From the NCBI RefSeq assembly GCF_018613605.1, contig NZ_JAGGPU010000002.1, forward strand, positions 372,001-436,000: DNA of 64,000 nt. Direction: 5' to 3'. The notes below the pieces were generated by a model. The model was not told the origin of the DNA. It saw only the letters and a list, made by a program, of their open reading frames with translations, and searched no databases. The position numbers and the translations under genes were made by a program. Below, one piece after another: positions 9,049-17,766 of the stretch (the first letter of the stretch is position 1; every line of letters starts with the position of its first letter). The stretch comes from Pedobacter sp. ISL-64 (GTDB taxonomy: Bacteria > Bacteroidota > Bacteroidia > Sphingobacteriales > Sphingobacteriaceae).

Positions 9049-9801
9049 TTAAAGTAACCAATAAAAGACTTTGTAAGCGAAATACTGTTGGTCTAAGGTT
9101 ATTCTTTTACTAACGGGGTTAATGTCAGCTTGTCTTAACGATTCTTCTGGCTTTCTTTTAGGGTTTTCTTCTGGGAAGCCGCTTATTCTGCTTTCGCCTA
9201 GTTTTATTGTCAATGGCGATAGAACAAAACTTAAACTATCCTGCCCTGCAATTCTTGTGAGCATAATTGCCATCCTGTTTATTTGCCTGATTTTAACATT
9301 CTCATTTATAGCTATAGGTTTCCCGTTTTTATAAAAAATGCCGAAGGTTTCTATTGTTTTATAATCGTTATGTTTAAAAATATTAATGGTGTATGCCGTA
9401 TCAGGAATTTGATCTTTAAACTTTTTCTTTGTTGCTAATATCCTTTCAGCATTGGATGGAATGTCATCTAGGTAGAAATCAGTCAGCTTAATTTTATTGT
9501 AATTTCTTGCTGTTTTAAACATCCTGCCCATAATATCAATTGGGGTATTGCCTTCATCGGTAATGAATAAAAAATAACTGATCAAAACGGTTAAGGTGAT
9601 CCCAATGGGTTGAAAATATTTTGTAGTATTCTTTTTTCTTCGCAGTAGGTAATGAGTGAGCGTAAGTAAAAGTGAGATTAGGCCTATAACTGGAATGGTT
9701 AATAATGCCCCTATACTTACGCCACCCCCGGCCATGGGGAAACTATTAAAGAGAATAATGTTGAATACGAGTGCGACTGCCGGATAAATTAGGGCTTTCA
9801 T
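9049..9801 (-). CDS. Hypothetical membrane protein
   Basis: 250 aa, family not recognised. Three hydrophobic segments occupy roughly residues 5-22, 28-50 and 65-85, followed by a soluble C-terminal domain of about 160 residues rich in lysine and isoleucine, probably in the periplasm or cytoplasmic side depending on topology. No catalytic motif stands out. It stands alone between a repeat and a promoter-sized gap of 253 bases ahead of the M23 peptidase gene. Confidence 0.65.
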   Translation of the reverse strand: MKALIYPAVALVFNIILFNSFPMAGGGVSIGALLTIPVIGLISLLLTLTHYLLRRKKNTTKYFQPIGITLTVLISYFLFITDEGNTPIDIMGRMFKTARNYNKIKLTDFYLDDIPSNAERILATKKKFKDQIPDTAYTINIFKHNDYKTIETFGIFYKNGKPIAINENVKIRQINRMAIMLTRIAGQDSLSFVLSPLTIKLGESRISGFPEENPKRKPEESLRQADINPVSKRITLDQQYFAYKVFYWLL

Positions 9802-10054
9802 TAAAATATTTTGTCTACGAATATAGTTTTTAATAGTATTGGTTGTGCCGATCGCCTAGATAGCTTTATAACGGAAACCACTTAAATGTTACAGACCTGT
9901 CTTTTAGCGAGCGTGAGCAATGAATTGAAGGTTAATTCGATGTTAATGTGTTGTGATTTTTATTCCTGCAAGTGTTAAATGTGGGCTTTGTTTTTGACTG
10001 TGTGGTTGTTAATCATATATTTGTTTTAGTCCCAAACAAAAAATCTGAGTAAAA

Positions 10055-10891
10055 ATGAACAGAAAACGGAACAAAACAACCGTAATTTTTGTAAATAATA
10101 ATCAAAGTTCAAGCAAGCCCATCCAAGTTCCAACAGGATACATTGTACATTGGAAAAAGTATATTTTAGGCGTTTTAGGATTATTCTTAATACTTATATC
10201 CAGCATATTTTACCTGATCCGCAGTAATTCGAGTGTAGAATTAGCCAAGAGTAAACTCGAACTGGCGCTTTTAAAAAGTAAAGACAAACTATCTGTTATC
10301 GATACTTCTTCCCTAAAAAAGCATTACCAATCAATAGATAAAAAACTGCTTACCATCAATAAATACCTAAAAGCAAGAGGATTAAAGCCAATTTTAACGG
10401 GCAATGAAGGCGGAGAACAAAGCGATGATATTTTATCGGCTGAAGAAATCGGCGAGTTTTACGACAACTACCTGAGTAAAATTGCCTATAACGTGGCCTA
10501 TACGCCTATGGGTTATCCACATTTAGGTACAATCACATCCGGGTACGGGCATCGCGAAAATCCTTTTAGTGGTGAAAACGTGGAGACACATAAAGGACTC
10601 GATATCAGGGCCAATTATGGCGACATTGTTAAATGTACAGCGAACGGTAAGGTGATTTTTGCTGGAAGGCGTGGTGGTTATGGCAATTGTATCGTAATTA
10701 AACATGGTAATGGTTTTGAAACATACTATGGTCACCTTTCTAAAATTTTGGTAAAGGTAGATGAGGATGTGATAGCTGGCAATAACATTGGCAAAGCGGG
10801 TTCAACTGGGCGGTCAACCGGCCCACATTTACATTATGAAGTGCATAAAAATGGTAAAGTTATAAATCCAAGATCCTTTTTAACCTTATAA
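10055..10891 (+). CDS. M23 family peptidoglycan endopeptidase (LytM domain)
   Basis: 278 aa. A single transmembrane helix at about residues 32-53 anchors the protein; a helical linker runs to about 145. The LytM core holds the zinc ligands of the family: HKGLDI (His and Asp) near 188-193 and HLHYE near 257-261, plus YYGHLS between them. It would cut peptide crosslinks in peptidoglycan from the periplasmic side. The next gene, a bactofilin, starts five bases after its stop. This pairing is known from cell-shape loci where bactofilin scaffolds localise an M23 hydrolase. All active-site residues are present, so it is probably active rather than a pseudo-enzyme. Confidence 0.9.
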   Translation: MNRKRNKTTVIFVNNNQSSSKPIQVPTGYIVHWKKYILGVLGLFLILISSIFYLIRSNSSVELAKSKLELALLKSKDKLSVIDTSSLKKHYQSIDKKLLTINKYLKARGLKPILTGNEGGEQSDDILSAEEIGEFYDNYLSKIAYNVAYTPMGYPHLGTITSGYGHRENPFSGENVETHKGLDIRANYGDIVKCTANGKVIFAGRRGGYGNCIVIKHGNGFETYYGHLSKILVKVDEDVIAGNNIGKAGSTGRSTGPHLHYEVHKNGKVINPRSFLTL

Positions 10892-10896
10892 GAAAT

Positions 10897-11286
10897 ATGT
10901 TCAAGAAAAACAATCAGATTAAAGACTTAAATCAACAAGAGATTTCGACTATCATAGGCCTCGGCTTTACCATTACAGGCGAACTAAAAGGAAAAGCAGT
11001 TATAAGGATCGATGGAACTGTAATTGGCAATGTAAATGTTGAAGGCGGCATTGTTTTGGGTGAAAAAGGGATGATTAAAGGTGACATACAAACCGCTTCG
11101 GCCATTATTTATGGAACGGTTAACGGAAATGTAAAAACCCAAAACCTGGAAATAAAAAAGACAGGCAGGGTTAACGGCGACATTAAAACAGAGGCCATTG
11201 AAATTGAACTAGGTGCACAATACAATGGAAAACTCGAAATGCACCAATCCGGCAAAACAGAAGATAAAGTAGCCATAAAAGCGTAG
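10897..11286 (+). CDS. Bactofilin (polymer-forming cytoskeletal protein)
   Basis: 129 aa, a typical bactofilin length. The central region about 22-110 is a right-handed beta-helix pattern with repeated glycine turns (IRIDGTVIGNVNVEGG, IIYGTVNGNVKTQ, KKTGRVNGDIKTE). Short unstructured ends are normal for the family. Bactofilins self-assemble into filaments at the membrane and recruit cell-wall enzymes. It is co-directional with, and 5 bases from, the M23 peptidase gene, so the two are likely one transcript and partners in shape control. Confidence 0.9.
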   Translation: MFKKNNQIKDLNQQEISTIIGLGFTITGELKGKAVIRIDGTVIGNVNVEGGIVLGEKGMIKGDIQTASAIIYGTVNGNVKTQNLEIKKTGRVNGDIKTEAIEIELGAQYNGKLEMHQSGKTEDKVAIKA

Positions 11287-11296
11287 GCCTCATCTA

Positions 11297-11319
11297 TTGG
11301 TTGGTGTCTCACCAACCAA
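11297..11319. terminator. Perfect hairpin between convergent genes
   Basis: A 10-bp perfect stem (TTGGTTGGTG / CACCAACCAA) with a 3-base loop, midway between the bactofilin stop and the CBS gene stop. There is no T-run on either side, so intrinsic termination is plausible but not certain. Confidence 0.5.
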
Positions 11320-11336
11320 CATAATCCAACTCAGCA

Positions 11337-11765
11337 TTAACCACTAATGTAGCTTTCCAATTGCGAAATGGTCTGTTTTTGATCTGCAATGATAAACTTT
11401 ACCACATCACCGATTGAAACCATTCCTTTTACTTCGTCGTTTTCTACAACTGGTAAATGGCGGATGTGTTTATCGGTCATCAGCTCCATACAATAATCGA
11501 TACTGTCACTTAAATTAATGGTGATCGGACTGGCCGTCATTGCCTCTTTAATCAAAGTATCTTTTGATGATTTACCCTGAAGGATGATTTTTCGGGCATA
11601 ATCGCGTTCCGTAAAAATGCCATGCAGCCGATTGTTTTCCATGACCAATACTGCGCTGATGTTCTTTTCTGTCATTACTTTTAAGGCATCCAAAACAGAA
11701 ATATTTTCTGATACCGAGATAATCCGTACCTGTTTGGTATCTAACAAGTGTTTTACGCTTTTCAT
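11337..11765 (-). CDS. Tandem CBS-domain protein
   Basis: 142 aa consisting almost entirely of two CBS domains (about residues 8-65 and 72-128). Each has the usual pattern, e.g. NISAVLVMENNRLHGIFTERD and HIRHLPVVENDEVKGMVSIGDV. CBS pairs bind adenine nucleotides and usually regulate another protein; no fused effector domain is present. It is convergent with the bactofilin gene, so context gives no partner. Confidence 0.85.
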   Translation of the reverse strand: MKSVKHLLDTKQVRIISVSENISVLDALKVMTEKNISAVLVMENNRLHGIFTERDYARKIILQGKSSKDTLIKEAMTASPITINLSDSIDYCMELMTDKHIRHLPVVENDEVKGMVSIGDVVKFIIADQKQTISQLESYISG

Positions 11766-11870
11766 AAAACTTAATTTGGTTATAACAATTTAAGAAATAA
11801 TTAGCTGTAAATCAAAGTTTTATTTTAGATTGATCTCAGCTTTACAAACGGAGCACAGTTTTATGTTTTC

Positions 11871-11985
11871 TAAACCTGACGGGAACGGCAGCCTCCGTCC
11901 CGATTTTACATCGGGATTCATCGGAGCTATAATGTATGGCAGGGGCCGAAGCTGAGCTAAGAACTACAGGACTTGCTTTTCAAAA
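11871..11985 (+). repeat. R1 dispersed repeat, copy c
   Basis: Starts TAAACCTGACGGGAACGG and ends AGGACTTGCTTTTCAAA. The centre has a strong hairpin (GTCCCGATTTT...ATCGGGA). It occupies much of the 363-base gap 11766-12128, whose only other feature is the ahcY promoter. Confidence 0.55.
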
Positions 11986-12072
11986 AATAGCTTAGACATG
12001 AAGTATTGGAACTTGTGGTGGAAAAAGGAAGTACTATTTTACAATCTGTAAACCTGCTTGCGCTTTTAATTA

Positions 12073-12104
12073 TTTGGCTTTCACAAAGGGATGTGGTAAC
12101 TTTG
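12073..12104 (+). promoter_or_regulatory. Bacteroidota-type promoter of ahcY
   Basis: A TTTG -33 box (12073-12076), a 20-base spacer and TAACTTTG (12097-12104) match the TTTG-N19/20-TANNTTTG consensus. It lies 24 bases before the ATG at 12129 and so supports that start rather than an upstream in-frame one. Confidence 0.72.
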
Positions 12105-12128
12105 CATTTCATTTTAAAACAAATAATT

Positions 12129-13445
12129 ATGTCATCAGTAGAGACTTCTTATATCCCTTACAAAGTTAAGGACATTTCACTGGCAGAATGGGGCCGTAAA
12201 GAAATCGAATTAGCCGAAGCAGAAATGCCAGGTTTAATGAGTTTACGTAAAGAATTCGGTCCAACACAACCGTTAAAAGGTGCGCGTATTGCAGGTTGTC
12301 TGCACATGACCATCCAAACGGCTGTATTAATCGAAACATTAACTGCGCTGGGTGCTGAAGTTACCTGGTCATCTTGCAATATTTTCTCTACACAAGATCA
12401 CGCTGCTGCTGCAATTGCTGCTGCTGGTATTCAGGTTTATGCCTGGAAAGGTTTAAACGAAGAAGAATTCGACTGGTGTATTGAGCAAACTTTATACTTC
12501 GGTCCGGAGCAACAACCATTAAACATGATTTTGGATGATGGTGGCGATTTAACCAACATGGTTTTCGACAGATTTCCTGAGCTAATTGCAGCTATTAAAG
12601 GTTTATCAGAAGAAACTACAACTGGTGTTCACCGTTTATACGAAAGAATGAAAAACGGAACATTGCATACACCAGCAATTAACGTAAACGATTCGGTTAC
12701 CAAATCTAAATTCGATAACAAATACGGATGTCGTGAGTCGTTAGTAGATGCGATCCGTCGTGCTACTGATGTAATGATGGCTGGTAAAGTTGCCGTTGTT
12801 TGCGGTTATGGCGATGTGGGTAAAGGTTCTGCAGAATCGTTAAGCTCGCAAGGTGTACGTGTTATCGTAACTGAAATTGATCCGATCTGTGCTTTACAGG
12901 CTGCAATGGAAGGTTACGAAGTTAAAAAATTAGCTACTGCAATTAAAGAAGCTGATATCGTGGTAACTACCACAGGTAACTGTGATATCGTTCGCGAACA
13001 ACATTTCAGAGCATTAAAAGATAAAGCAATTGTTTGTAACATCGGTCACTTCGATAACGAAATCGATATGGCTTGGTTAAACGGCACTTATGGCGATACT
13101 AAAGTTGAAATTAAACCACAAGTTGATAAATATACCATCGACGGTAAAGATGTAATCATCCTGGCCGAAGGTCGTTTGGTTAACTTAGGTTGCGCAACTG
13201 GTCACCCAAGTTTTGTAATGAGTAATTCATTCACTAACCAAACTCTGGCTCAATTGGAACTTTGGACCAACACTGGCGCTTACGAGAACAAAGTATATAC
13301 TTTGCCTAAACATTTAGATGAAAAAGTAGCACGTTTACACTTAGAAAAAATCGGTGTAGAATTAGATGTTTTGGATCAACACCAGGCTGATTATATCGGT
13401 GTACCGGTAGAAGGTCCGTTCAAAGCAGATACATACAGATACTAG
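12129..13445 (+). CDS. ahcY: Adenosylhomocysteinase
   Basis: 438 aa, the standard length. It reversibly hydrolyses S-adenosylhomocysteine to adenosine and homocysteine, clearing the product of methyl transfer. Visible motifs: substrate region [13 protein letters not shown] near 58, NAD-binding [10 protein letters not shown] near 225, and the C-terminal DKYTIDGK and KADTYRY. The start at 12129 ([13 protein letters not shown]) is fixed by a well-formed promoter just upstream and by family length; a longer frame back to 12006 would overlap the promoter. An intrinsic terminator follows at 13478. Codon use is strongly biased, as expected for a highly expressed gene. Confidence 0.97.
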   Translation: MSSVETSYIPYKVKDISLAEWGRKEIELAEAEMPGLMSLRKEFGPTQPLKGARIAGCLHMTIQTAVLIETLTALGAEVTWSSCNIFSTQDHAAAAIAAAGIQVYAWKGLNEEEFDWCIEQTLYFGPEQQPLNMILDDGGDLTNMVFDRFPELIAAIKGLSEETTTGVHRLYERMKNGTLHTPAINVNDSVTKSKFDNKYGCRESLVDAIRRATDVMMAGKVAVVCGYGDVGKGSAESLSSQGVRVIVTEIDPICALQAAMEGYEVKKLATAIKEADIVVTTTGNCDIVREQHFRALKDKAIVCNIGHFDNEIDMAWLNGTYGDTKVEIKPQVDKYTIDGKDVIILAEGRLVNLGCATGHPSFVMSNSFTNQTLAQLELWTNTGAYENKVYTLPKHLDEKVARLHLEKIGVELDVLDQHQADYIGVPVEGPFKADTYRY

Positions 13446-13477
13446 TTCAGTTAGCAGTAACTGAAACTTAATATATC

Positions 13478-13510
13478 AAAGGGATGTGCAAATTGCATAT
13501 CCCTTTTTTT
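13478..13510 (+). terminator. Intrinsic terminator of ahcY
   Basis: Stem AAGGGAT...ATCCCTT with an inner TGCA/TGCA pair, followed by seven T. Located 33 bases after the ahcY stop. Confidence 0.85.
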
Positions 13511-13581
13511 ATTCCCTCCGATTCGTCAGAGGAGTGCCTGCAAGGCGGGGTGTCCATAAAGTCTGGGCGAGTCTGCTATTT

Positions 13582-13680
13582 TTTGAAAACGTTGGTTCCT
13601 GTTCTCTTCGGAGGTTTCAGTCCTGCTGTACACTTTATCCCGATGGAAGAATCGGGATGTTCGTTTCCATCAGGTTTATT
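13582..13680 (-). repeat. R1 dispersed repeat, copy d
   Basis: On the minus strand this runs from TAAACCTGATGG to CAGGACTGAAACC and on to GTTTTCAAA, with an internal ATCCCGAT/ATCGGGAT hairpin. The short open frames here (13484-13725) fall entirely in repeat sequence and are not believed to be genes. Confidence 0.5.
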
Positions 13681-13736
13681 TTACAAAGAATTGTGGTTCT
13701 TTTGCCCTTGAAAACTTACATTTGAAAAAAGAAGAA

Positions 13737-14081
13737 ATGATGAAAAAGTTAATATTTGCTTTAATTCTTTGTGTATTTGCTATTTCTGTAAATGCCCAAA
13801 CTGCACCTCTAAAAACTGCAACAGCAAAAGTAATCACCAAACAAACGGTAGATATTGCCTGTGGCGAATGCCAGTTTAAAATGAAAGGTAAAGACTGCGA
13901 GTTAGCAGTAAAAATAGATGGCAAATCTTATTTTGTTGATGGAAAAGGCATTGATGATTTTGGCGATGCCCACGACAAACATGGTTTTTGCAATGCCGTA
14001 AGCAAAGCAGAAGTTACAGGCGAAATTGTAAATAACCGTTTTAAGGCGAAAGAAATAAAGTTGTTGCCGGTTAAGAAATAG
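13737..14081 (+). CDS. DUF6370 family secreted cysteine-containing protein
   Basis: 114 aa from the first of two adjacent ATGs; AAGAAGAA just upstream is a weak A/G-rich initiation region. Residues 1-20 are a signal peptide ending VNAQ. The mature domain has four cysteines (IACGECQFKMKGKDC and HGFC) and KSYFVDGKGIDD. The pattern matches DUF6370, whose function is not known; a metal-binding or redox role is a guess from the cysteines. The last 15 codons are duplicated downstream together with a palindromic repeat (see 14208-14370). Confidence 0.75.
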   Translation: MMKKLIFALILCVFAISVNAQTAPLKTATAKVITKQTVDIACGECQFKMKGKDCELAVKIDGKSYFVDGKGIDDFGDAHDKHGFCNAVSKAEVTGEIVNNRFKAKEIKLLPVKK

Positions 14082-14370
14082 TGGTTTTACCGCAAAGAAC
14101 GCAAAGTTTTTTGCAAAGTGACGCAATGCTAGATTAACCTATGCACCCAACTTTGCGTTCTTTGTGCCTTTTCTCTGTGCGCTTTGCGGTTAAAAAATGC
14201 AGTAGATGTTTTAAGGCCAAAGAAATAAAGTTATTGCCATTTAAGAAGGAGTTTTACCACAAAGAACGCAAAGCTTTTCGCAAAGAGGCGCTAAGTCTGA
14301 TTCAAAACTATCTGGCCCCAGCTTTGCGTGCTCCGCGCCTTCCCTCTGCGTCCTTTGCGGTTAAAAAGCA
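14038..14370. repeat. Tandem duplication: gene tail plus R3 palindrome, two units
   Basis: Unit 1 (14038-14207) contains the last 13 codons and stop of the DUF6370 gene plus an R3 palindrome (14088-14193). Unit 2 (14208-14370) repeats the tail in the same order, GTTTTAAGGCCAAAGAAATA against GTTTTAAGGCGAAAGAAATA, and then a second R3 (14256-14363). Offset is 170 bases. In unit 2 the stop codon is lost (AAGAAATAG became AAGAAGGAG), so it is a decayed copy. Confidence 0.75.
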
Positions 14371-14372
14371 AG

Positions 14373-15353
14373 CTATTCAAATTCCTTTTCCAAACCTTCT
14401 CTTAAATCGAAAAGTAGCCATTGTTTGCTTTTTACATCGGCCTGTCTGGTTTTTAATAACTGGATGAAATCTTTCACCCCAATTTCTTCATTCCCATTGC
14501 CGTGGATCAATACAATACTGCCCGCATTAGGCTGTTGCCCTTTTGCCAGCCAGGCATCACTTCCAACAGGAATTAATCCGTAGACCTCGATCTTTTCTAC
14601 AATCGTCTTATCCGATACCAAACCTGGGAAACGGAGAAATACAGATGGTGTTAAACCATTTTTGAGCATCAGTTTTTCATTCTCCAATACCTCCACATCT
14701 AAATTGGTTTCAGGGGCCAATAGAAAGTTTTCGGCTAATGGCAGTTTATTTACTTCGTGGTTGTAAGTATGGTTTACCCAGGTGATATTCAGCTCTTTTT
14801 TCTCTACCAGACTTTTCAGCCAGTTCAGGTCATCCTGATGTTTCAGCATCCATTTACCAGAAACAGAAATCGCGAGCGGCGCAGGCTGTTCTGTCTTTTT
14901 AAATTCATCGAAAACAGATTGAAAAATAATCCTGTCTAAAGCCTTGTGCGATGGACAAAGATCGATGGTTAAAGTAATGCCCTTTTCGTTCGGAATGGCA
15001 TGATCAATACCTGCATTTTGAAGCTGTAGATCTTTAGCTGCCGCTGCGTCGATTGATTTAATGTACGCCGTGTTTTTAAAAATAGCCAGCACGTTCGAAT
15101 ATTGTAAGCTACTTACAGTATACTTATTTGCCAGATCTATTTTGGTATCTAAAGTCTCTGGATTTACCAACAGTAAATATTTTTGATTATTTGCAGAAAA
15201 ACTTCTAATTGCAATCAGTTTTTCGTTATCGCGAGCGGCTGTAGCAAAGTTTACCTTGTAGCGTTTAATATCATCAAAATTTTGTGCAAAAACTTTAACA
15301 CCAAAAAAGCAAATGGAAAAAATAATGAGAAGCAAAGATTTAGATAACTTCAT
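14373..15353 (-). CDS. Secreted polysaccharide deacetylase-like protein
   Basis: 326 aa with an N-terminal signal peptide (about 1-23). The second half resembles the NodB/CE4 fold: TIDLCPS near 135 in place of the usual TFDDGPS, NHTYNH near 195, LRFPG near 243 and IHGNGN near 290. CE4 enzymes remove acetyl groups from chitin-like or peptidoglycan glycans; because the first Asp pair is reduced to one Asp, catalysis is uncertain. Its stop codon is ten bases from the R3 repeat. Stands alone, divergent from a 40-codon gene. Confidence 0.75.
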   Translation of the reverse strand: MKLSKSLLLIIFSICFFGVKVFAQNFDDIKRYKVNFATAARDNEKLIAIRSFSANNQKYLLLVNPETLDTKIDLANKYTVSSLQYSNVLAIFKNTAYIKSIDAAAAKDLQLQNAGIDHAIPNEKGITLTIDLCPSHKALDRIIFQSVFDEFKKTEQPAPLAISVSGKWMLKHQDDLNWLKSLVEKKELNITWVNHTYNHEVNKLPLAENFLLAPETNLDVEVLENEKLMLKNGLTPSVFLRFPGLVSDKTIVEKIEVYGLIPVGSDAWLAKGQQPNAGSIVLIHGNGNEEIGVKDFIQLLKTRQADVKSKQWLLFDLREGLEKEFE

Positions 15354-15394
15354 ATTTCCTTATTTAAAATCTTTCTAATTTATGGCAAATCCAT

Positions 15395-15402
15395 TATCTT
15401 TA
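15395..15402 (+). promoter_or_regulatory. Candidate -7 box TATCTTTA for a 40-codon gene
   Basis: One mismatch from TANNTTTG, with TTTC 19 bases upstream (15372-15375). It sits 11 bases before the ATG at 15414. Confidence 0.35.
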
Positions 15403-15413
15403 CAAACATCGCC

Positions 15414-15536
15414 ATGAACAAAGAAAAAGTAAAATTATGGTTTAAGCGGGTGGGGCTGGTTGGGTTTTTATTCTTCCTGATTAAAGGATTGATATGGCTT
15501 GTAGTGTTCTATTTTATTGGCAAAAACGTTACTTAA
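15414..15536 (+). CDS. Small single-pass membrane protein (40 aa)
   Basis: ATG 15414 to TAA 15534-15536. The basic N-terminus (MNKEKVKLWFKR) is followed by one hydrophobic helix of about 22 residues containing FLFFLIKGLIWLVVFYF and ends KNVT. Positive residues before the helix predict the N-terminus inside. A near-consensus promoter lies just upstream. No function is known to me; length and composition resemble small membrane proteins often missed by gene callers. Confidence 0.5.
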   Translation: MNKEKVKLWFKRVGLVGFLFFLIKGLIWLVVFYFIGKNVT

Positions 15537-15613
15537 ATTGGTTCATTTGTTCACTGGTCATTGGTTTATTAGTGCCGTACCAATTACATAATTAAGTCTT
15601 CTAAGTCATGCGT

Positions 15614-15650
15614 CATCCTGAACTTGTTTCAGGATCTATTCGAAAGCATT
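15614..15650. repeat. R2-type palindrome (GCGTCATCCTGAACTTGTTTC)
   Basis: The core TCATCCTGAACTTG..CAGGATCT folds on itself (CCTGAA/TTTCAGG). It lies just past the 3' end of the GtrA gene (minus strand). Confidence 0.5.
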
Positions 15651-15660
15651 CCAAAACTTT

Positions 15661-16041
15661 CTATTTAAAAGTAAACAGCATATTCGCGAGGAAATTCCAC
15701 ACAAAAACGATCACTATTGCAAAAAATTTGGCTACGTAAAAATTAGTTCCGTTTTTCCGTTGGTGAAAAAGGTAGATAATAAAGGTATTTAACCCTAAAC
15801 CGATTAAACTTACCACTAAAAACTTGCTAAATTCGGTTCCCCAATGCGTATTCGTACTTTCGAAAGTCCAAACCCGGTTAATCAGATAATTATTGGTCAC
15901 AGCAAGCGTAAAGCCAATGGCATTGGAAATGTATTTATTTATTTTAATCTTTTCCTTACACAACCAGGTCGCGCCGAAATCTATTGCCATCCCGAGGAAA
16001 CCTGTTAATCCAAATTTTAAAATGCGGAAGAATAAATCCAT
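15661..16041 (-). CDS. GtrA family membrane protein
   Basis: 126 aa with four transmembrane helices (about 5-25, 35-55, 68-90, 100-122), the GtrA/DPMS fold, including NYLINRVWTF. GtrA-like proteins move lipid-linked sugars across the membrane or support glycosyltransferases. It starts one base after the stop of the upstream glycosyltransferase gene, so both are almost surely co-transcribed: a likely flippase and transferase pair that modifies an envelope glycan. Confidence 0.85.
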   Translation of the reverse strand: MDLFFRILKFGLTGFLGMAIDFGATWLCKEKIKINKYISNAIGFTLAVTNNYLINRVWTFESTNTHWGTEFSKFLVVSLIGLGLNTFIIYLFHQRKNGTNFYVAKFFAIVIVFVWNFLANMLFTFK

Positions 16042-16042
16042 G

Positions 16043-17683
16043 TTAATGTATTTTAACCAAATAAAATCGCTCTAAAACCTGAGGACGTGTTTTTGCGTTT
16101 AAAAATTTACCCGTGAGTTTGGTGGTATGAAAATATTCAAACGATTTTAGAATTTCAGCGTGGTATTCACTTTTCAGTTTTGTTAATTCCTGTTCCGGAA
16201 TGTATATAACCAAGTCTTTTAGGTTTTTTGATTTGTCGAGATCTGTATAATTATGGAAATATTTTACTTCACCAGGGGCATAAAAATCAAAAGAGAACGC
16301 ATCTATATAATTTAATACTGCAGGTTTAGCAGTAGGGTAATTTTGCTTTAACCAATTACCTGCCTGCATACCCGATTGATATTTTAAAAGGGCCGGGTAG
16401 AAAAAAATGAAGAGAAATATCATTAATCCAACAGATAAAAATGCACTTCTCGCAATAATGGTTTCCAATAAAATGCCTTTAAACAACAAGAATGCGATAA
16501 CGAGAACAACAATCAGGATACCGATAATTAAATATGGGCTTTCAAATCCAAAGAAAAAGGTTAAGACAGAAAGTAAGGCAATAACCAAAATGAAAATGAT
16601 GTTCTGTATAAAAAAGAAGGTTTTTAAACCTTTGCCGCCAAGCTTCCTTAAGTACAAGGCTGTTATGATCGAAAACTGAGGAAAGATGATCAGTATATAA
16701 TGCGGTAACTGAAATTTAGAAAGCGAAAAGATCAGAAAAGTAACCGCCGCACTTGCCCAGATCATAATGCTTTCGGGAGCTAAAGTGATTCTATTTTTTC
16801 TTTTAAACAGATTTACTACGGCCGTATAAAATAGTACAGACCAGGGAAGGAATGCCCAAAGGGTAGTGTGTAGAAAAAAGGAAATATCCCCTTTGCCTTT
16901 AATTGGCCCATTGTTAAAAAACCTTCCGAACTGACTGTCCCAAAAGAAAAATTTTAAACCCGAAACACCAGTTCTTTCAAAAACAATTTTTTCGGGATGC
17001 AGATCGAATTGCGTGTAAAGCGAATACAGCTCGGGGGTAGTAAAAACAAAAATCAAGAGAATGGCGATATACCATTTTGGTTTTAAAAGCTGACGGTATT
17101 GTTTTGTAAGCAACCAGTAGATAATAAAACCTGCAAATACAGGAATCAATACAAAAATTCCTTTGATCAATATCGCGCAGGCCGCAAAAAATGAACCTGC
17201 TACAATGTGCCAGAAAGAATTTTGATGTGCTTTATAATAATGGTAAATAGATGCTAATGTGAAAGTGGTAATATAAATTTCGGCCCTAACATCAAATGTA
17301 GAAGTGATGATATGCAAGGCACTTAGAAAAATCACTGCGCTGATCAATCCGGTTTTTTCATCGTATATATCTTTGGCTAATTTGTATAAATACCACGCGC
17401 CCAGTAAACCGAACAGAAATGATGGTAATTTATAAGCGAAGGACGAGATTCCGAAAATTTTAAAGGATGCTGCAGAAATCCAAAAAGTGAGGTGGGGTTT
17501 ATCCAGCCAGTCGGCCCCACGGCCGTAAAGATTAAACCAATCTTTAAACAGGATGATGTTTTTAGACATGGAAGCATATAATGCGCCATCGGGCTCCATC
17601 ACGCCACCAAAAAGTGCTGGTATACTCGCAATTGCAAGTAAAACGATCAGGAATTTATATATTGTTGTATCTTTTAAGTTCAT
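16043..17683 (-). CDS. ArnT/PMT-type membrane glycosyltransferase (GT39/GT83-like)
   Basis: 546 aa. About 11 transmembrane helices cover residues 8-430, with a soluble C-terminal domain of roughly 110 residues. The first periplasmic loop carries EPDGALYASMSKNI, corresponding to the acidic substrate-binding motif of dolichyl-mannosyl and ArnT transferases, followed by GADWLDKPHLTFW. Such enzymes transfer a sugar from a polyprenyl-phosphate donor to lipid A or protein in the periplasm. The adjoining GtrA gene (gap one base) supports a lipid-linked sugar donor. The acceptor is unknown. Confidence 0.85.
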   Translation of the reverse strand: MNLKDTTIYKFLIVLLAIASIPALFGGVMEPDGALYASMSKNIILFKDWFNLYGRGADWLDKPHLTFWISAASFKIFGISSFAYKLPSFLFGLLGAWYLYKLAKDIYDEKTGLISAVIFLSALHIITSTFDVRAEIYITTFTLASIYHYYKAHQNSFWHIVAGSFFAACAILIKGIFVLIPVFAGFIIYWLLTKQYRQLLKPKWYIAILLIFVFTTPELYSLYTQFDLHPEKIVFERTGVSGLKFFFWDSQFGRFFNNGPIKGKGDISFFLHTTLWAFLPWSVLFYTAVVNLFKRKNRITLAPESIMIWASAAVTFLIFSLSKFQLPHYILIIFPQFSIITALYLRKLGGKGLKTFFFIQNIIFILVIALLSVLTFFFGFESPYLIIGILIVVLVIAFLLFKGILLETIIARSAFLSVGLMIFLFIFFYPALLKYQSGMQAGNWLKQNYPTAKPAVLNYIDAFSFDFYAPGEVKYFHNYTDLDKSKNLKDLVIYIPEQELTKLKSEYHAEILKSFEYFHTTKLTGKFLNAKTRPQVLERFYLVKIH

Positions 17684-17754
17684 TTACAAGAAGCAAATAT
17701 GAGCAAAAAAAAGTCAAATTTTTTTAAGGTTTAAGATTAACAGAGGCAAAGCCT

Positions 17755-17762
17755 TATCTTTG
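17755..17762 (+). promoter_or_regulatory. -7 box TATCTTTG directly before pdxJ
   Basis: Exact TANNTTTG match ending only four bases before ATG 17767. By the known geometry of Bacteroidota promoters the transcript would begin at or near the A of the ATG. Confidence 0.5.
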
Positions 17763-17766
17763 CTTC

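Noticed and set aside
12000..12128. S-adenosylhomocysteine riboswitch ahead of ahcY
   Set aside because: The promoter lies only 24 bases before the ATG, leaving no room for an aptamer in the leader.
13484..13725. Overlapping short open frames on both strands
   Set aside because: They lie in an R1 repeat and hairpin sequence, have no signal, promoter or family-like pattern.
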